NCBI GenBank assembly: GCA_030549335.1
Contig: JAUKPH010000017.1
Span: 9,695,501-9,759,500 of the forward strand
Source of the DNA: Pontederia crassipes
Taxonomy: Eukaryota; Streptophyta; Magnoliopsida; Commelinales; Pontederiaceae
DNA length: 64,000 nt
Direction of reading: 5' to 3'
Shown: positions 32,974-46,800 of the stretch, piece by piece
How the letters are laid out: every line of letters starts with the position of its first letter
Numbering within the stretch: position 1 is the stretch's first letter
Translations under genes and position numbers: made by a program
Notes under the pieces: model-generated
What the model was told of the DNA's origin: nothing
What the model saw: the letters and a program-made list of their open reading frames with translations, nothing else
The model's database searches: none

Positions 32974-35900
32974 TCGTCCATTTTCGTTCAATAGTCTGGA
33001 TACAGCGTCAAAAATTTCACATTTTTTAACCTTCTTGACTAAAAACACAAGTAAAAGGGTGCGTGAAATTTTGCACCCCCGAAAAATTTTCGCCCGAGTC
33101 CATTTTTTCATCCCAATCATCTCACCATGCATCGACAGGCACGAAAGCGTCGAAAATTTTGCTTCTTTTGACAGCGTAAAAATTTCGTATTTTTTTACCT
33201 TCTTGGCTGAAAACACCATTAAAAGGTGCGCGCGCGAAATTTCGCACCCCCGAAAATTTTCGCCCGAGTCCATTTTTTCGTCCCAATCATCTCACCATGC
33301 ATCAACAGGCACGAAAGCGTCGAAAAATTCACATTTTGACAGCGTAAAAAAGTTCACATTTTTTGACCTTCATGGCTGAAAACACGAGTAAAAGGCGCGC
33401 GCGCGAAATTTCGCACCCTCGGAAAATTTTTGCCGGAGTCCATTTTTTCGTCCCAATCATCACACCATGCATCAACAGGCATGAAAGCGTCGAAAATTTT
33501 GCATCTTTTGACAGCGTAAAAAATTTCGCATTTTTTGACCTTCTTGGCTGAAAATACGAGTAAAAGGCGTGCGTGCAAAATTTCGCACCCCCGGAAAATT
33601 TTCACCCGAGTCCATTTTTTTGTCTCAATCATCTCACCAAGCATCAAAAGGAACTAAAGCGTAGAAAATTTTGCATCTTTTGACAACGTAAAAAATTTCA
33701 CATTTTTTGACCTTCTTGGCTGAAAACACGAGTAAAAGGCGCGCGCGCGAAATTTCACACCCCCGAAAAATTTTCGTCCGAGTCCATTTTTGCGTCCCAA
33801 TCATCTCACCATGCATCAACAAACACGAAAGCATAAAAAATTTTGCATCCTTTGACAACATAAAAAATTTCACATTTTCTGACCTTCTTGTCTGAAAACA
33901 CGAGTAGAAGGCGCGCGCGAAATTTCGCACCCCCGGAAACTTTTCGCCCGAGTCCATTTTTTCGTTCCAATCATCAAACCATGCATCAACAAGCACGAAA
34001 GCGTCGAAAAATTCGCATCTTTTGATAGCGTAAAAAATTTCGCATTTTTTGACCTTCTTGACTGAAAACATGAGTAAAAGGCTCGTGCGCGAAATTTCGC
34101 ACCCCCGAAAAATTTTCGCCCTAGTCTATTTTTTCGTCTCAATCATCTCACCATGCATCAACAAGCGTGAAAAGCGTCAAAAATTTTGCATCTTTTGACA
34201 GCGTGAAATATTTTGCATTTTTTGTCCTTCTTGGCCGCAAACACGAGTAAAAGGCGCACGCGCGAAATTTCGCACACTTGGAAATTTCACACGTGCGCCT
34301 TTTACTCGTCCCAACCATCTCACCATGCATGCACGAAAGCGTCGAAAATTTCGCCTCTTTTGACAACGTCAAAAACTTCACGTTTTTTTACCTTCTTAGC
34401 TGAAAACACGAGTAAAAGAGCGCGCGCGAAATTTCGCACCCCCGGAAACTTTTCGGCCGAGTCCATTTTTTCATCCCAATCATCTCAACATGCATCAACA
34501 GACACGAAAGCATAGAAAAATTCGCATCTTTTGACAACGTAAAAAATTTCGTATTTTTTTACCTTCTTGGCTGAAAACACGCGCGCGCGAAATTTCGCAC
34601 CCCCGAAAACTTTTCGGCCGAGTCCATTTTTTCGTCCCAATCATCTCACCATGCATCAACAGGCAAGAAAGCGTCAAAAATTTTGCATCTTTTGATAGCG
34701 TAAAAAAATTCACGTTTTTTGACCTTCTTGGCTGAAAACATGAGTAAAAGGCGCGCGCGAAATTTTGCACCCTCGAAAAATTTTCGCCCGAGTCCATTTT
34801 TTCGTCCCAATCATCTCACCATGCATCAACAGGCACAAAAGCGTCGAAAATTTTTCATCTTTTGATAGCATAAAAATTTTTGCATTTTTTGACCTCCTCG
34901 GCTGAAAACACGAGTAAAAGTCGCGCGCGCGAAATTTCCCACCACCGGAAAATTTTCGCCCAAGTCCATTTTTTCGTCCCAATCATCTCACCATTCATCA
35001 ACAGGCACGAAAGCGTCGAAAATTTCGCATCTTTTGATAGCGTAAAAAATTTTGCATTTTCTGACCTTCTTGGTTGAAAACACGAGTAAAAGGCGCGCGT
35101 GCGAAACTTCGCAACCCCGGAAAATTTTCGTCCCAGTCCATTTTTTCGTACCAATCATCTCACCATGCATCAACAGGCATGAAAGCGTCGAAAATTTCGC
35201 ATCTTTAGAAAGTGTAAAAAATTTCGTATTTTTTGACCTTCTTGGCTGAAAATACGAGTAAAAGGCACGCGCGTGAAATTTCGCATCCTAGGAAAATTTT
35301 CTCCCGAGTCCATTTACATCCCAATCATCTCGCCATGCATCAACAGGCACGAAAGCGTCGAAAAATTCGCATCTTTTGACAGCGTAAAAAATTTCACATT
35401 TTTTTACCTTCTTGGCTGAAAACACAAGTAAAAGGCGCGCGCGCGAAATTTCGCACCCCCAAAATTTTCGCCCAAGACCATTTTTTCGTCCCAATCATCT
35501 CACCATGCATCAATAGGCACAAAAGCGTCGAAAATTTCACATCTTTTGGCAGCATAAAAATTTTCGTGTTTTTTGACCTTCTTGGCTGAAAACCCGAGTA
35601 AAAGGTACGCGCGAGAAATTTCGCACCACCGGAAAATTTTCGCTCGAGTCCATTTTTTTCATCCCAATCTTCTCACCATGCATCAGCAGGCACAAAAGCG
35701 TCGAAAAATTCGCATCTTTTGACAGCGTAAAAAATTTTGCATTTTTTGACCTTCTTGGCTGAAACACGAGTAAAAGGCTCGAACGCGAAATTTCGCACCT
35801 CCGAAAAATTTTCGCCCGATCTATTTTTTCATCCCAATCATCTCACCATGCATCAACAGGCACGAAAGTGTCAAAAATTTTGCATCTTTTGACGGTGCAA

Positions 35901-37404
35901 AAAATTTTGCATTTTTTGACCTTATTGGCTGAGAACACGAGTAAAAGGTGCGCACGCGAAATTTCGCACCCCCGAAAAATTTTTGCCCGAGTCCATTTTT
36001 TCGTCCCAATCATCTCACCATGCATCAATAGGCACGAAAGCGTCAATAATTTTAATTTTTTTTACCTTCTTGGTAGAAAACACCAGTAAAAGGCGCACGC
36101 ACGAAATTTGGCACCCCCGGATAATTTTTGCCCAAGTCTATTTTTTCGTCCCAATCATCTCGCCATGCATCAACAGGCACGAAAGCGTCAAAAATTTGCA
36201 TCTTTCGACAGCGTAAAAAATTTCGCATTTTTTTTACCTTCTTGGCCGGAAAAATGAGTAAAAGGCGCGCGCGAGAAATTTTGCACCCCCGAAAAATTTT
36301 CGCCTGAGTCCATTTTTTCATCCCAATCATCTCACCATGCATCAATAGGCACGAAACGTCTAAAATTTTTCATCTTTTGACAACGTAAAAAATTTCGCAT
36401 TTTTTGACCTTCTTGGCTGAAAACACGAGTAAAAGCGAGCGCACGAAATTTCGAACCCCCGAAAACTTTTCGCCCAAGTCCATTTTTTCATCCCAATCAT
36501 CTCACCATACATCAACAGGCACGAAAGCGTCGAAAATTTCACATCTTTTGATAGCTTAAAAATTTTCGTATTTTCTGACCTTCTTGGCTAAAAATACGAG
36601 TAAAAGATGCGCGCACGAAATTTCGCACCCCCAAAAAATTTTCGCCCGAGTCATTTTTTTCATCCCAATCATCTCACCGTGCATCAACAGACACCAAAGC
36701 GTCGAAAATTTTGATTCTTTTGACAACATAAAAAATTTCGTGTTTTTTTACCTTCTTGGCTGAAAACACGAGTAAAATGCACGCGCGCAAAATTTCGCAC
36801 TCCCGAAAAATTTTCGCCCGAGTCCATTTTTTCGTCCCAATCATCTCACATGCATCAACATGCACGAAAGTATTGAAAAATTCGCATCTTTTGACAGCGT
36901 AAAAAATTTCGCGTTTTTTGACCTTCTTGGTTGAAAACACGAGGAAAAGGCGCGAGCGCGAAATTTCGCACCCCCGAAAAATTTTCGCCCGAGTCCATTT
37001 TTTCGTCCCAATCATCTCATCATGCATCAACAGGCACGATAGCGTCGAAAATTTTACATCTTTTGATAGCGTAAAAAATTTCGCATTTTTTTACCTTCTT
37101 GACTGAGAACACAAGTAAAAGGCGCCCGCGTGAAATTTCGCACCCCCGAAAAATTTTTGCCCGCCATTTTTTCGTCCCAATCATCTCACCATGGATCAAT
37201 AGGCAGGAAAGCGTCAAAAATTCCGCTTCTTTTGACAGCGTAAAAAATTTCGTGTTTTTTTACCTTCTTGGCTGAAAACACGAGTAAAAGGCCCGGGCGC
37301 GAAATTTTGCACCCCCGGAAAATTTTCGCCCGAATCCATTTTTTTGTCCCAATCATCTCACCATGCATCAACAATCACGAAAGCGTCAAAAATTTTGCAT
37401 CTTT

Positions 37405-40400
37405 TGACATCATCAAAATTTTCACATTTTTTCACCTTCTTGGCTGAAACCACGAGTACAAGGCGCGCGCGCGAAATTTCGCACCTCCGGAAAATTTTTG
37501 CCCGAGTCCATTTTTTCGTCTCAATCATCTCACCATGCATCAACAGGCATGAAAGCGTCAAAAATTTCACATCTTTTGACGGCGTAAAAATTTTCGTGTT
37601 TTTTTACCTTCTTGGCTGAAAACACGAGTAAAAGGCACACGCACGAAATTTCGCACCCCCGAAAACTTTTCGCCCGAGTCCATTTTTTCGTCCAAATCAT
37701 CTCACCATTCTTCAACGAGCACGAAAGCGTCGAGAAAATCGCATCTTTTGACAGCGTAAAAAATTTCGTGTTTTTTGACCTTCTTGGCTGAAAACACGAG
37801 TAAAAGGCCCGCGCGCGAAATTTTGTACCCCCGGAAAATTTTCGCCCGAGTCCATTTTTTTGTCCCAATCATCTCACCATACATCAACATGCACGAAAGC
37901 GTCGAAAATTTCGCATCTTTTGACATCATCAAAATTTTCACATTTTTTGACCTTCTTGGCTGAAAACACGAGTAAAAGGCGTGCGCACGAAATTTTGCAC
38001 CCCAAAAAATTTTCGTCCGAGTCCATTTTTTCGTCCCAATCATCTCACCATTCATCAATAGGCACAAAAGCGTCGAAAAAATCGCATCTTTTGACAGCGT
38101 AAAAAATTTCATATTTTTTTACCTTCTTGGCTGAAAACACGAGTAAAAGGGCGTGCAAAATTTCGCACCCCCGGAAAATTTTCACCCAAAAGTCCATTTT
38201 TTTGTCCCAAATATCTCACCATGCGCACGAAAGCGTCGAAAAATTTGCTTCCTTTGACAGCGTAAAACATTTCGCATTTTTTGACTTTCTTGGCTGAAAA
38301 TACGAGTAAAAGGCGCGCGCGCGAGATTTCGCACCGCCAGAAAACTTTCACCCGAGTCCATTTTTTCGTCCCAATCATCTCACCATGCATCAACAAGCAC
38401 GAAAGCGTCGAAAATTTTGCATCTTTTGATAGCGCAAAAATTTTTGCATTTTCTGACCTTCTTGGCTGAAATCACGAGTAAAAGGTGCGCGCGTGAAATT
38501 TCGCACCCCCGAAAAATTTTCGCCCGTGTCCATTTTTTCGTCCCAATCATCTCACCATGCATCAACAGGCACGAAAGTGTCGAAAATTTCGCTTCTTCTG
38601 ACAGCATAAAAAATTTCGTGTTTTTTTACCTTCTTGGCTGAAAACACGAGTAAAAGGCCCGCGGGCGAAATTTTGCCCCCCCAGAAAATTTTCGCGTGAG
38701 TCCATTTTTTTGTCCCAATCATCTCACCATGCATCAACATGCACGAAAGCGTCGAAAATTTTGCATCTTTTGACATCATCAAAATTTTCACGTTTTTTGA
38801 CCTTCTTGGCTGAAAACACGAGTAAAAGGCGCGCGCACGAAATTTTGCACCACTAAAAAATTTTCGCCTGAGTACATTTTTTCGTCCCAATCATCTCACC
38901 ATGCATCAATAGGCACAAAAGCTTCGAAAATTTTGTATCTTCTGATAGCATAAAAAATTTCACGTTTTTTAACCTTCTTGGCTGAAAACACGAGTAAAAG
39001 TCGCGCGCGTGAAATTTTGGCCCCTGAAAACTTTTCGCCCAAGTCCATTTTTTCGTCCCAATCATCTCACCATGCATCAATAGGCACGAAAGCTTCGAAA
39101 ATTTCGCATCTTTTGATAGCGTAAAATTTCGCGTTTTCTGACTTTCTTGGCTGAAAACACGAGTACAAGGCGCGAGCGCGAAATTTCGCACCCTCGGAAA
39201 ATTTTCCCCCGAGTCCATTTTTTCGTCCCAATCATTTCACCATGCATCAACAGGCATGAAAGCGTCAAAAAAATCGCATCTTTTCACAGCGTAAAAAATT
39301 TCGTGCTTTTTGACCTTCTTGGCTGAAAACACGAGTAAAAGGGCACGCGAAATTTCGCGCCCCCGGAAAATTTTCGCCCAAAAGTCCATTTTTTCGTCCC
39401 AAAGATCTCACCAAGCATCAACAAGCATGAAATCGTCGAAAAATTCGTTTCTTTTGACAGCGTAAAAAATTTCGTTTCTTGGCTAAAAACACGAGTAAAA
39501 GGCGCGCGCTCGAAATTTCGCACCCCAGAAAAATTTTCACCCGAGTCCATTTTTTCGTCCCAATCATCTCACCATGCATCAACATACACGAAAGCGTCAA
39601 AAATTTCGCTTCTTTTGACAGCGTAAAAAATTTCGTGTTTTTTGACCTTCATGGCGGAAAACACGAGTAAAAGCACGCGCGCGAAATTTTGCACCCCAGG
39701 AAAATTTTCGCTCAAAAGTCTATTTTTTCGTCCCAATCATCTCACCATGCGCACGAAAGCGTCGAAAAATTTGCTTCTTTTGACAGCGTAAAAAATTTCG
39801 CATTTTTTTATTTTCTTGGCTGAAAATACGAGTAAAAGGCGCACGCGCGAGATTTCGCACCCCCGGAAAATTTTCACCCGAGTCCATTTTTTCGTCCCAA
39901 TCATCTCACCATACATCAACAAGCACGAAAGCGTCGAAAATTTTGCATCTTTTGATAGCGTAAAAAATTTCGCATTTTCTGACCTTCTTGGCTAAAATCA
40001 CGAGTAAAAGGCGCGCGCGCGAAATTTCGCACCCCCGAAAATTTTTCGCCCGAGTCCATTTTTTCATCCCAATCATCTCACCATGCATCAACAGGCATGA
40101 AAGTGTCGAAAAATTCGCATCTTTTGACAGCATAAAAAATTTCACGTTTTTTGACCTTCTTAGATAAAAACACGAGTAAAAGATGCGCGCGTGAAATTTC
40201 GCACCCCCGAAAAATTTTCGCCCGTGTCCATTTTTTCGTCTAAATCATCTCACCATGCATCAACAGGCACGAAAGCGTTGAAAATTTTGCTTCTTTTGAC
40301 AGCGTAAAAAAATTCGTGTTTTTACCTTCTTGGCTGAAAACACAAGTAAAATGCCTGCGCGCGAAATTTTGCACCCCCGAAAATTTTTGCCCAATCCATT

Positions 40401-43400
40401 TTTTTGTCCCAATTATCTCACCATGCATCAACAGGCACTAAAGCATCGAAAATTTCGCATCTTTTGATATCATCAAAATTTTCATGTTTTTTGACTTTCT
40501 TGGCTGAAAACACGAGGAAAAGGCGCGCGCACGAAATTTTGCACCCCTGAAAAATTTTCGTCTGAGTCCATTTTTTCGTCCCAGTCATCTCACCATGCGT
40601 CAACAGGCACGAAAGCGTAAAAAATTTTGTATCTTTTGATAGCATAAAAAATTTCACGTTTTTTGACCTTCTTGCTGAACACACGAGTAAAAGTCGCGCG
40701 CGTGAAATTTTGGCCCCCCGAAAATTTTTCGCCCAAGTCCATTTTTTCGTCCAAATCATCTCACCATGCATCAATAGGCACGAAAACGTCAAAAATTTCG
40801 TGTCTTTTGATAGCGTAAAATTTCGCGTTTTCTGACTTTCTTGGCTGAAAACACGAGTACAAGGCACGCGCGCGAAATTTCGCACCCCCGGAAAATTTTC
40901 CCCCGAGTCCATTTTTTCGTCCCAATCATCTCACCATGCATCAACAGGCATCAAAGCGTCAAAAAAATCGCATCTTTTCACAGCGTAAAAAATTTCGTGA
41001 TTTTTGACCTTCTTGGCTAAAAATACGAGTAAAAGGGCGCGCGAAATTTCGCACCCCTGGAAAATTTTCGCCCAAAAGTCCATTTTTTCGTCCCAATCAT
41101 CTCACCATGCATCAACACACACGAAAGCGACGAAAAATTTGCTTCTTTTGACAGCGTAAAAAATTTCGCATTTTTTTCCTTTCTTGGCTGAAAACACGAA
41201 TAAAAGGCTTGCGCGAAACAAGCATGAAAGTGTCGAAAAATTTGCATCTTTTGATAGCATGAAAAATTTCGCATTTTTTAACCTCTTGGCTAAAAACACG
41301 AGTAAAAGGCACGCGCGTGAAATTTCGCACCCCCGAAAAATTTTTACCCGAGTCCATTTTTTCATCCCAATCATCTCACCATGCATCACCAAGCATGAAA
41401 GTGTCAAAAAATTCGCATCTTTTGACAGCGTAAAAAATTTCGTGTTTTTTAACCTTCTTGGCTGAAAACACGAGTAAAAGGGCGCGCGAAATTTTGCACC
41501 CCCGGAAAATTTTCGCCCAAAAGTCCATTTTTTCATCCCAAACATCTCACCATGGATCAACAGACATGAAATCATCGAAAAATTTGCTTCTTTTGACAGC
41601 GTAAAAATTTTTGCATTTTTTGACTTTTTTTACTGAAAAAATGAGTAAAAGGCGCGTGCGCGAAATTTCGCACCCCCGGAAAATTTTCACCCGAGTCCAT
41701 TTTTTCGTCCCAATCATCTCACCATGCACCAACAGGCATGAAAGTGTCGAAAAATTCGAATCTTTTGATAGCATAAAAAATTTTGCATTTTTTAACCTTC
41801 TTGCCTGAAAACACGAGTAAAAGGCACGCACGCGAAATTTCGCACCCCCGAAAAATTTTTGGCCGAGTCCATTTTTTCATCCCAATCATCTCACCATGCA
41901 TCACCAGGCATGAAAGTGTCGAAAAATTTGCATCTTTTGACAGCGTAAAAAATTTCGTATTTTTTGACCTTCTTGGCTGAAAACACGAGTAAAAGGGCTC
42001 GCGAAATTTCGCACCCCCGGAAAATTTTCGTTCAAAAGTCCATTTTTTCATCCCAAACATCTCACCATGCATCAACAGGCACGAAATTAACGAAAAATTC
42101 GCTTCTTTCGACACCGTAAAAAATTTCGCATTTTTTTACTTTCTTTGCTGAAAACACGAGTAAAAGGCGCGCGCGCGAAATTTCGCACCCCCGGAAAATT
42201 TTCACCCGAGTTCATTTTTTCGTCCCAATGATCTCACCATGCATCAACAGGCACGAAAGCGTCAAAAATTTCGCTTCTTTTGACAGCGTATAAAATTGTG
42301 TTTTTTGACCTTCATGGCTAAAAACACGAGTACAAGGCGTGCGCGCGAGTACAAGGTGCGCGCGTGAAATTTCGCACCCCCGAAAAATTTTCGTCCGAGT
42401 CCATTTTTTCGTCCCAATCATCTCACCATGCATTAACAGGCACGAAAGCGTCGAAAAATTCGCATCTTTTGACAACGTAAAAAATTTTGCATTTTTTGAC
42501 CTTCTTGGCTGAAAATACGAGAAAAAGGCGCGCGCGCGAAATTTCGCACCCCCGAAAAATTTTCGGCCTAGTCCATGTTTTCGTCCCAATCATCTCACCA
42601 TGCATCAATAGGCACGAAAGCGTCAAAAATTTCGCATCTTTTGAAAGTGTAAAAAATTTCACATTTTTTGACCTTCATGGAAGAAAACACCAATAAAAGG
42701 CGCGCGCGAAATTTCGCACCACCGGAAAATTTTCATCCGTGTCCATTTTTTCGTCCCAATCATCTCACAATGCATCAACAGGCACAAAAACGTCGAAAAT
42801 TTTGCATCTTTTGACAGCGTTAAAAATTTCACATTTTTTAACCTTCTTGGCTGAAAACACGAGTAAATGGGCGCGCAAAATTTCACATCCTCGAAAAATT
42901 TTCGCCCGAGTCCATTTTTTTGTCCCAATCATCTTACCATCCATCAACAGGCACGAAAGCGTTGAAAATTTTGCGTCTTTTGACAGCGTAATAAATTTCG
43001 TGTTTTTTGACCTCCTTGGCTGAAAACACGAGTACAAGGCGCGCACGCAAAATTTCGCACCCCCGAAAACTTTTCGCCCGAGTCCATTTTTTCGTCCCAA
43101 TCATCTCACTGTGCATCAACAGGCACGAGAGCGTTGAAAATGTCGCATATTTTGACATTGTAAAAAATTTCGGATTTTTTGACCTTATTGGCTGAAAACA
43201 CGAGTAAAAGTCGCGCATGCAAAATTTTGAACCCCTGAAAACTTTTCTCCCAAGTCCATTTTTTCGTCCCAATCATCTCACCATGCATCAACAAGCACGA
43301 AAGCGTCAAAAATTTTGCATGTTTTGATAGCGTAAAAAATTTCGCATTTTTTGACCTTCTTGGCTGAAAACACGAGTACAAGGCGCGCGCGCGAAATTTC

Positions 43401-43860
43401 GCACCCCAGAAAATTTTCGCCAGAGTCCATTTTTTCGTCCCAATCATCTCACCATGCATCAACAAGCACGAAAGCGTCGAAAAAATCGCATCTTTTGACA
43501 GCGTAAAAAATTTCGAATTTTTTGACCTTCTTGGTTGAAAACACGAGTACAAGGCGCGTGCGCGAAATTTCGCATCCCCGAAAATTTTTTGCCCGAGTCC
43601 ATTTTTTCGTCCCAATCATCTCACCATGCATCAACAGGCATGAAAGCGTCAAAAATTTTGCTTCTTTTGACAACGTAAAAAATTTCGTGTTTTTGATCTT
43701 TTTGGCTGAAAACACGAGTAAAATGCGCGCGCGCGAAATTTTGCACCTCCGGAAAATTTTCGCCCGAGTCCATTTTTTTGTCCCAATCATCTCACCATGC
43801 ATCAACAGGCACGAAAGCGTCGAAAATTTTGCATCTTTTGACATCATCAAAATTTTCACG
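37405..43860. repeat. satellite domain marked by ATCATC monomers
   Basis: A monomer variant has GACATCATCAAAATTTTC in place of GACAGCGTAAAAAATTTC, at 37405, 37921, 38771, 40465 (GATATCATC) and 43839. Spacings of 516, 850, 1694 and 3374 bp are near whole numbers of monomers. The variant was not noticed outside this stretch. Confidence 0.7.
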
Positions 43861-46800
43861 TTTTTTGACCTTCTTGGCTGAAAACACGAGAAAAAGGCGC
43901 GCACACGAAATTTCGTACCCCCGAAAAATTTTCGCCTGAGTCGATTTTTTCGTCCCAATCATCTCACCATGCATCAACAGACACGAAAGCGTCGAAAATT
44001 TTGCATCTTTTGGTAGCATAAAAAATTTCACGTTTTTTGACCTTCTTAGCTGAAAACACGAGTAAAAGTTGCGCGCGCAAAATTTTGAACCCCCGAAAAC
44101 TTTTCGCTCAAGTCCATTTTCTCGTCCAAATCATCTCACCATGCAACAGGCACAAAAGCTTCGAAAATTTCGCGTCATTTCATAGCGTAAAAAATTTCGC
44201 GTTTTCTGACCTTCTTGGCCGAAAACACGAGTAAAAGTCGCGCGAGCGACATTTCGAACCCCCGAAAACTATTCGCCCGAGTCCATTTTTTCATCCCAAT
44301 CATCTCACCATGCATCAACAGGCACGAAGGAGTCGAAAATTTTGCATCTTTTGATTGCGTAAAAAATTTCGTATTTTTTGACCTTCATGGCTGAAAACAC
44401 GAGTAAAAGACGCGCGTAGGAAATTTTGCACCCCCGGAAAATTTTTGCCCGAGTCCATTTTTTCATCCCAATCATCTCACCATGCCTCAACAGGCATGAA
44501 AGCGTCAAAAATTTTGCTTCTTTTGACAGCGTAAAAAATTTCGCATTTTTTAACCTTCTTGGCTGAAAACACGAGTAAAAGGCACACGCGCGAAATTTCG
44601 CACCCCCAAAAAATTTTAGCCCGAGTCCATTTTTTCGTCCCAATCATCTTACCAAGCATCAACAGGCACGAAAGCGTCGAAAAATTCACATCTTTTGATA
44701 GCGTAAAAAAATTTGTGTTTTTTGACCTTCTTGGCCGAAAACACGAGGAAAAGGCGCGCGCGTGAAATTTCGCACCGCCGAAAAATTTTTGCCCGAGTCC
44801 ATTTTTTCGTCCCAATCATCTCATCATGCATCAATAGGTACGAAAGCGTCAAAAATTTCGCGTCTTTTGATAGCGTAAAAATTTTCGTGTTTTTGACTTT
44901 CTTGGCTGAAAACACGAGTATAAGGCGCGCACGCGAAATTTTGCACCACCGGAAACTTTTCGCCTGAGTCCATTTCTTTGTCACAATCATCTCACTGTGC
45001 ATCAACAAGCATGAGAGCGTCGAAAGTGTCGCATCTTTTGACATTGTAAAAAATTTTGGATTTTTTGACCTTCTTGGCTGAAAACACGAGTTAAGTCGCG
45101 CGCACGAAATTTTGAACCCCCGAAACTTTTCGCCCAAGTCCATTTTTTCGTCCCAATCATCTCACCATGCATCAACAAGCACGAAAGCGTCGAAAATTTT
45201 GCATCTTTTGATAGCGTAAAAAATTTTGCATTTTCTGACATTCTTGGCTGAAAACACGAGTAAAAGGCGCGCGCGCGAAATTACGCACCCCCGGAAAATT
45301 TTCACCCGAGTCCATTTTTTCATCACAATCATCTCACCATGCATCAACCGGCACGAAAGCATCGAAAATTTCACATCTTTTGACAGCGTAAAAAATTTCG
45401 TATTTTTTGACCTTCTTGGCTGAAAACACGAGTGAAAGGCGCGCGCGCGAAATTTCGCAAGCCCGGAAAATTTTTGCCCGAGTTCATTTTTTCGTCCCAA
45501 TCATCTCACCATGCATCAACAGGCACGAAAGCGTAAAAAATTTCACATCTTTTGACAACGTAAAAAATTTCGTGTTTTTTGACATTCATGGCTGAAAACA
45601 TGAGTAAAAGGCACGCGCGCTAAACTTCGCACCCCCGGAAAATTTTCGCCCGAGTCCATTTTTTCATCTCAATCATCTCACCATGCATCAACAGGCATGA
45701 AAGTGTCGAAAAATTCGCGTCTTTTGATAGCATAAAAAATTTCACGTTTTTTGACCTTCTTGGCTGAAAATACGAGTAAAAGTCGCGCGCGAAATTTCGA
45801 ACCCCCGAAAACTTTTCGCCCAAGTCCATTTTTTCGTCCCAATCATCTCACCATGCATCAACAGGCACAAAAGCGTCAAAAATTTCGCATGTTTTGATAG
45901 CGTAAAATATTTCGCGTTTTCTAACCTTCTTGGCCGAAAACACGAGTACAAGGCGCGCGCGCGAAATTTCGCACACCCGAAAAATTTTTGCCCGAGTCCA
46001 TTTTTTCGTTCCAATCATCTCACCATGCATCAACAGGCACGAAAGCGTTGAAAAAATCGCATCTTTTGACAGCGCAAAAAATTTCGTATTTTTTGACCTT
46101 CTTGGCTGAAAACACGAGTAAAAGCTTCGCACACCCGAAAAATTTTCGCCCAAAAGTCCATTTTTTCATCCCAATCATCTCATCATGCATCAACAGGCAC
46201 AAAAGCGTCGAAAATTTCGCATCTTTTGACAGCGTCAAAAATTTCACATTTTTTAACCTTCTTGGCTGAAAACACGAGAAAAAGGGCCCGCGAAATTTCG
46301 CACCCTCGAAAAATTTTCGCCCAAAAGTCCATTTTTTCGTCCCAATCATCTCACCATGCATCAACAGGAACGAAAGCGTCGAAAATTTCGAGTCTTTTGA
46401 CACCATAAAAAATTTCGCATTTTCTAACTTTCATGGCTGAAAACACGAGTACATAGCGCGCGTGCGAAATTTCGCATCCCCGGAAAATTTTTGCCCGAGT
46501 CCATTTTTTCGTCCCAATCATCTCACCATGCATCAACATGCATGAAAGCGTCCAAAATTTCGCGTCTTTTGACGCGTAAAAATTTTCGTATTTTTTTACT
46601 TTCTGGGCTGAAAACACGAGTATAAGGCGCTCGCGTGAAATTTTGCACCCCCGGAAACTTTTCGCCCGAGTCCATTTCTTCATCTCAATCATCTCACTGT
46701 ACATCAACAGGCATGAGAGCGTCGAAAGTGTCGCATCTTTTGACATTGTAAAAAATTTCGGATTTTTTGACCTTCTTGGTTGAAAACACGAGTAAAAGTC

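Noticed and set aside
33060-33120. CENP-B-box-like motif in the monomer (TTCG and CCCG elements)
   Set aside because: The needed spacing of TTCG, A and CGGG is not met on either strand in the common monomer.
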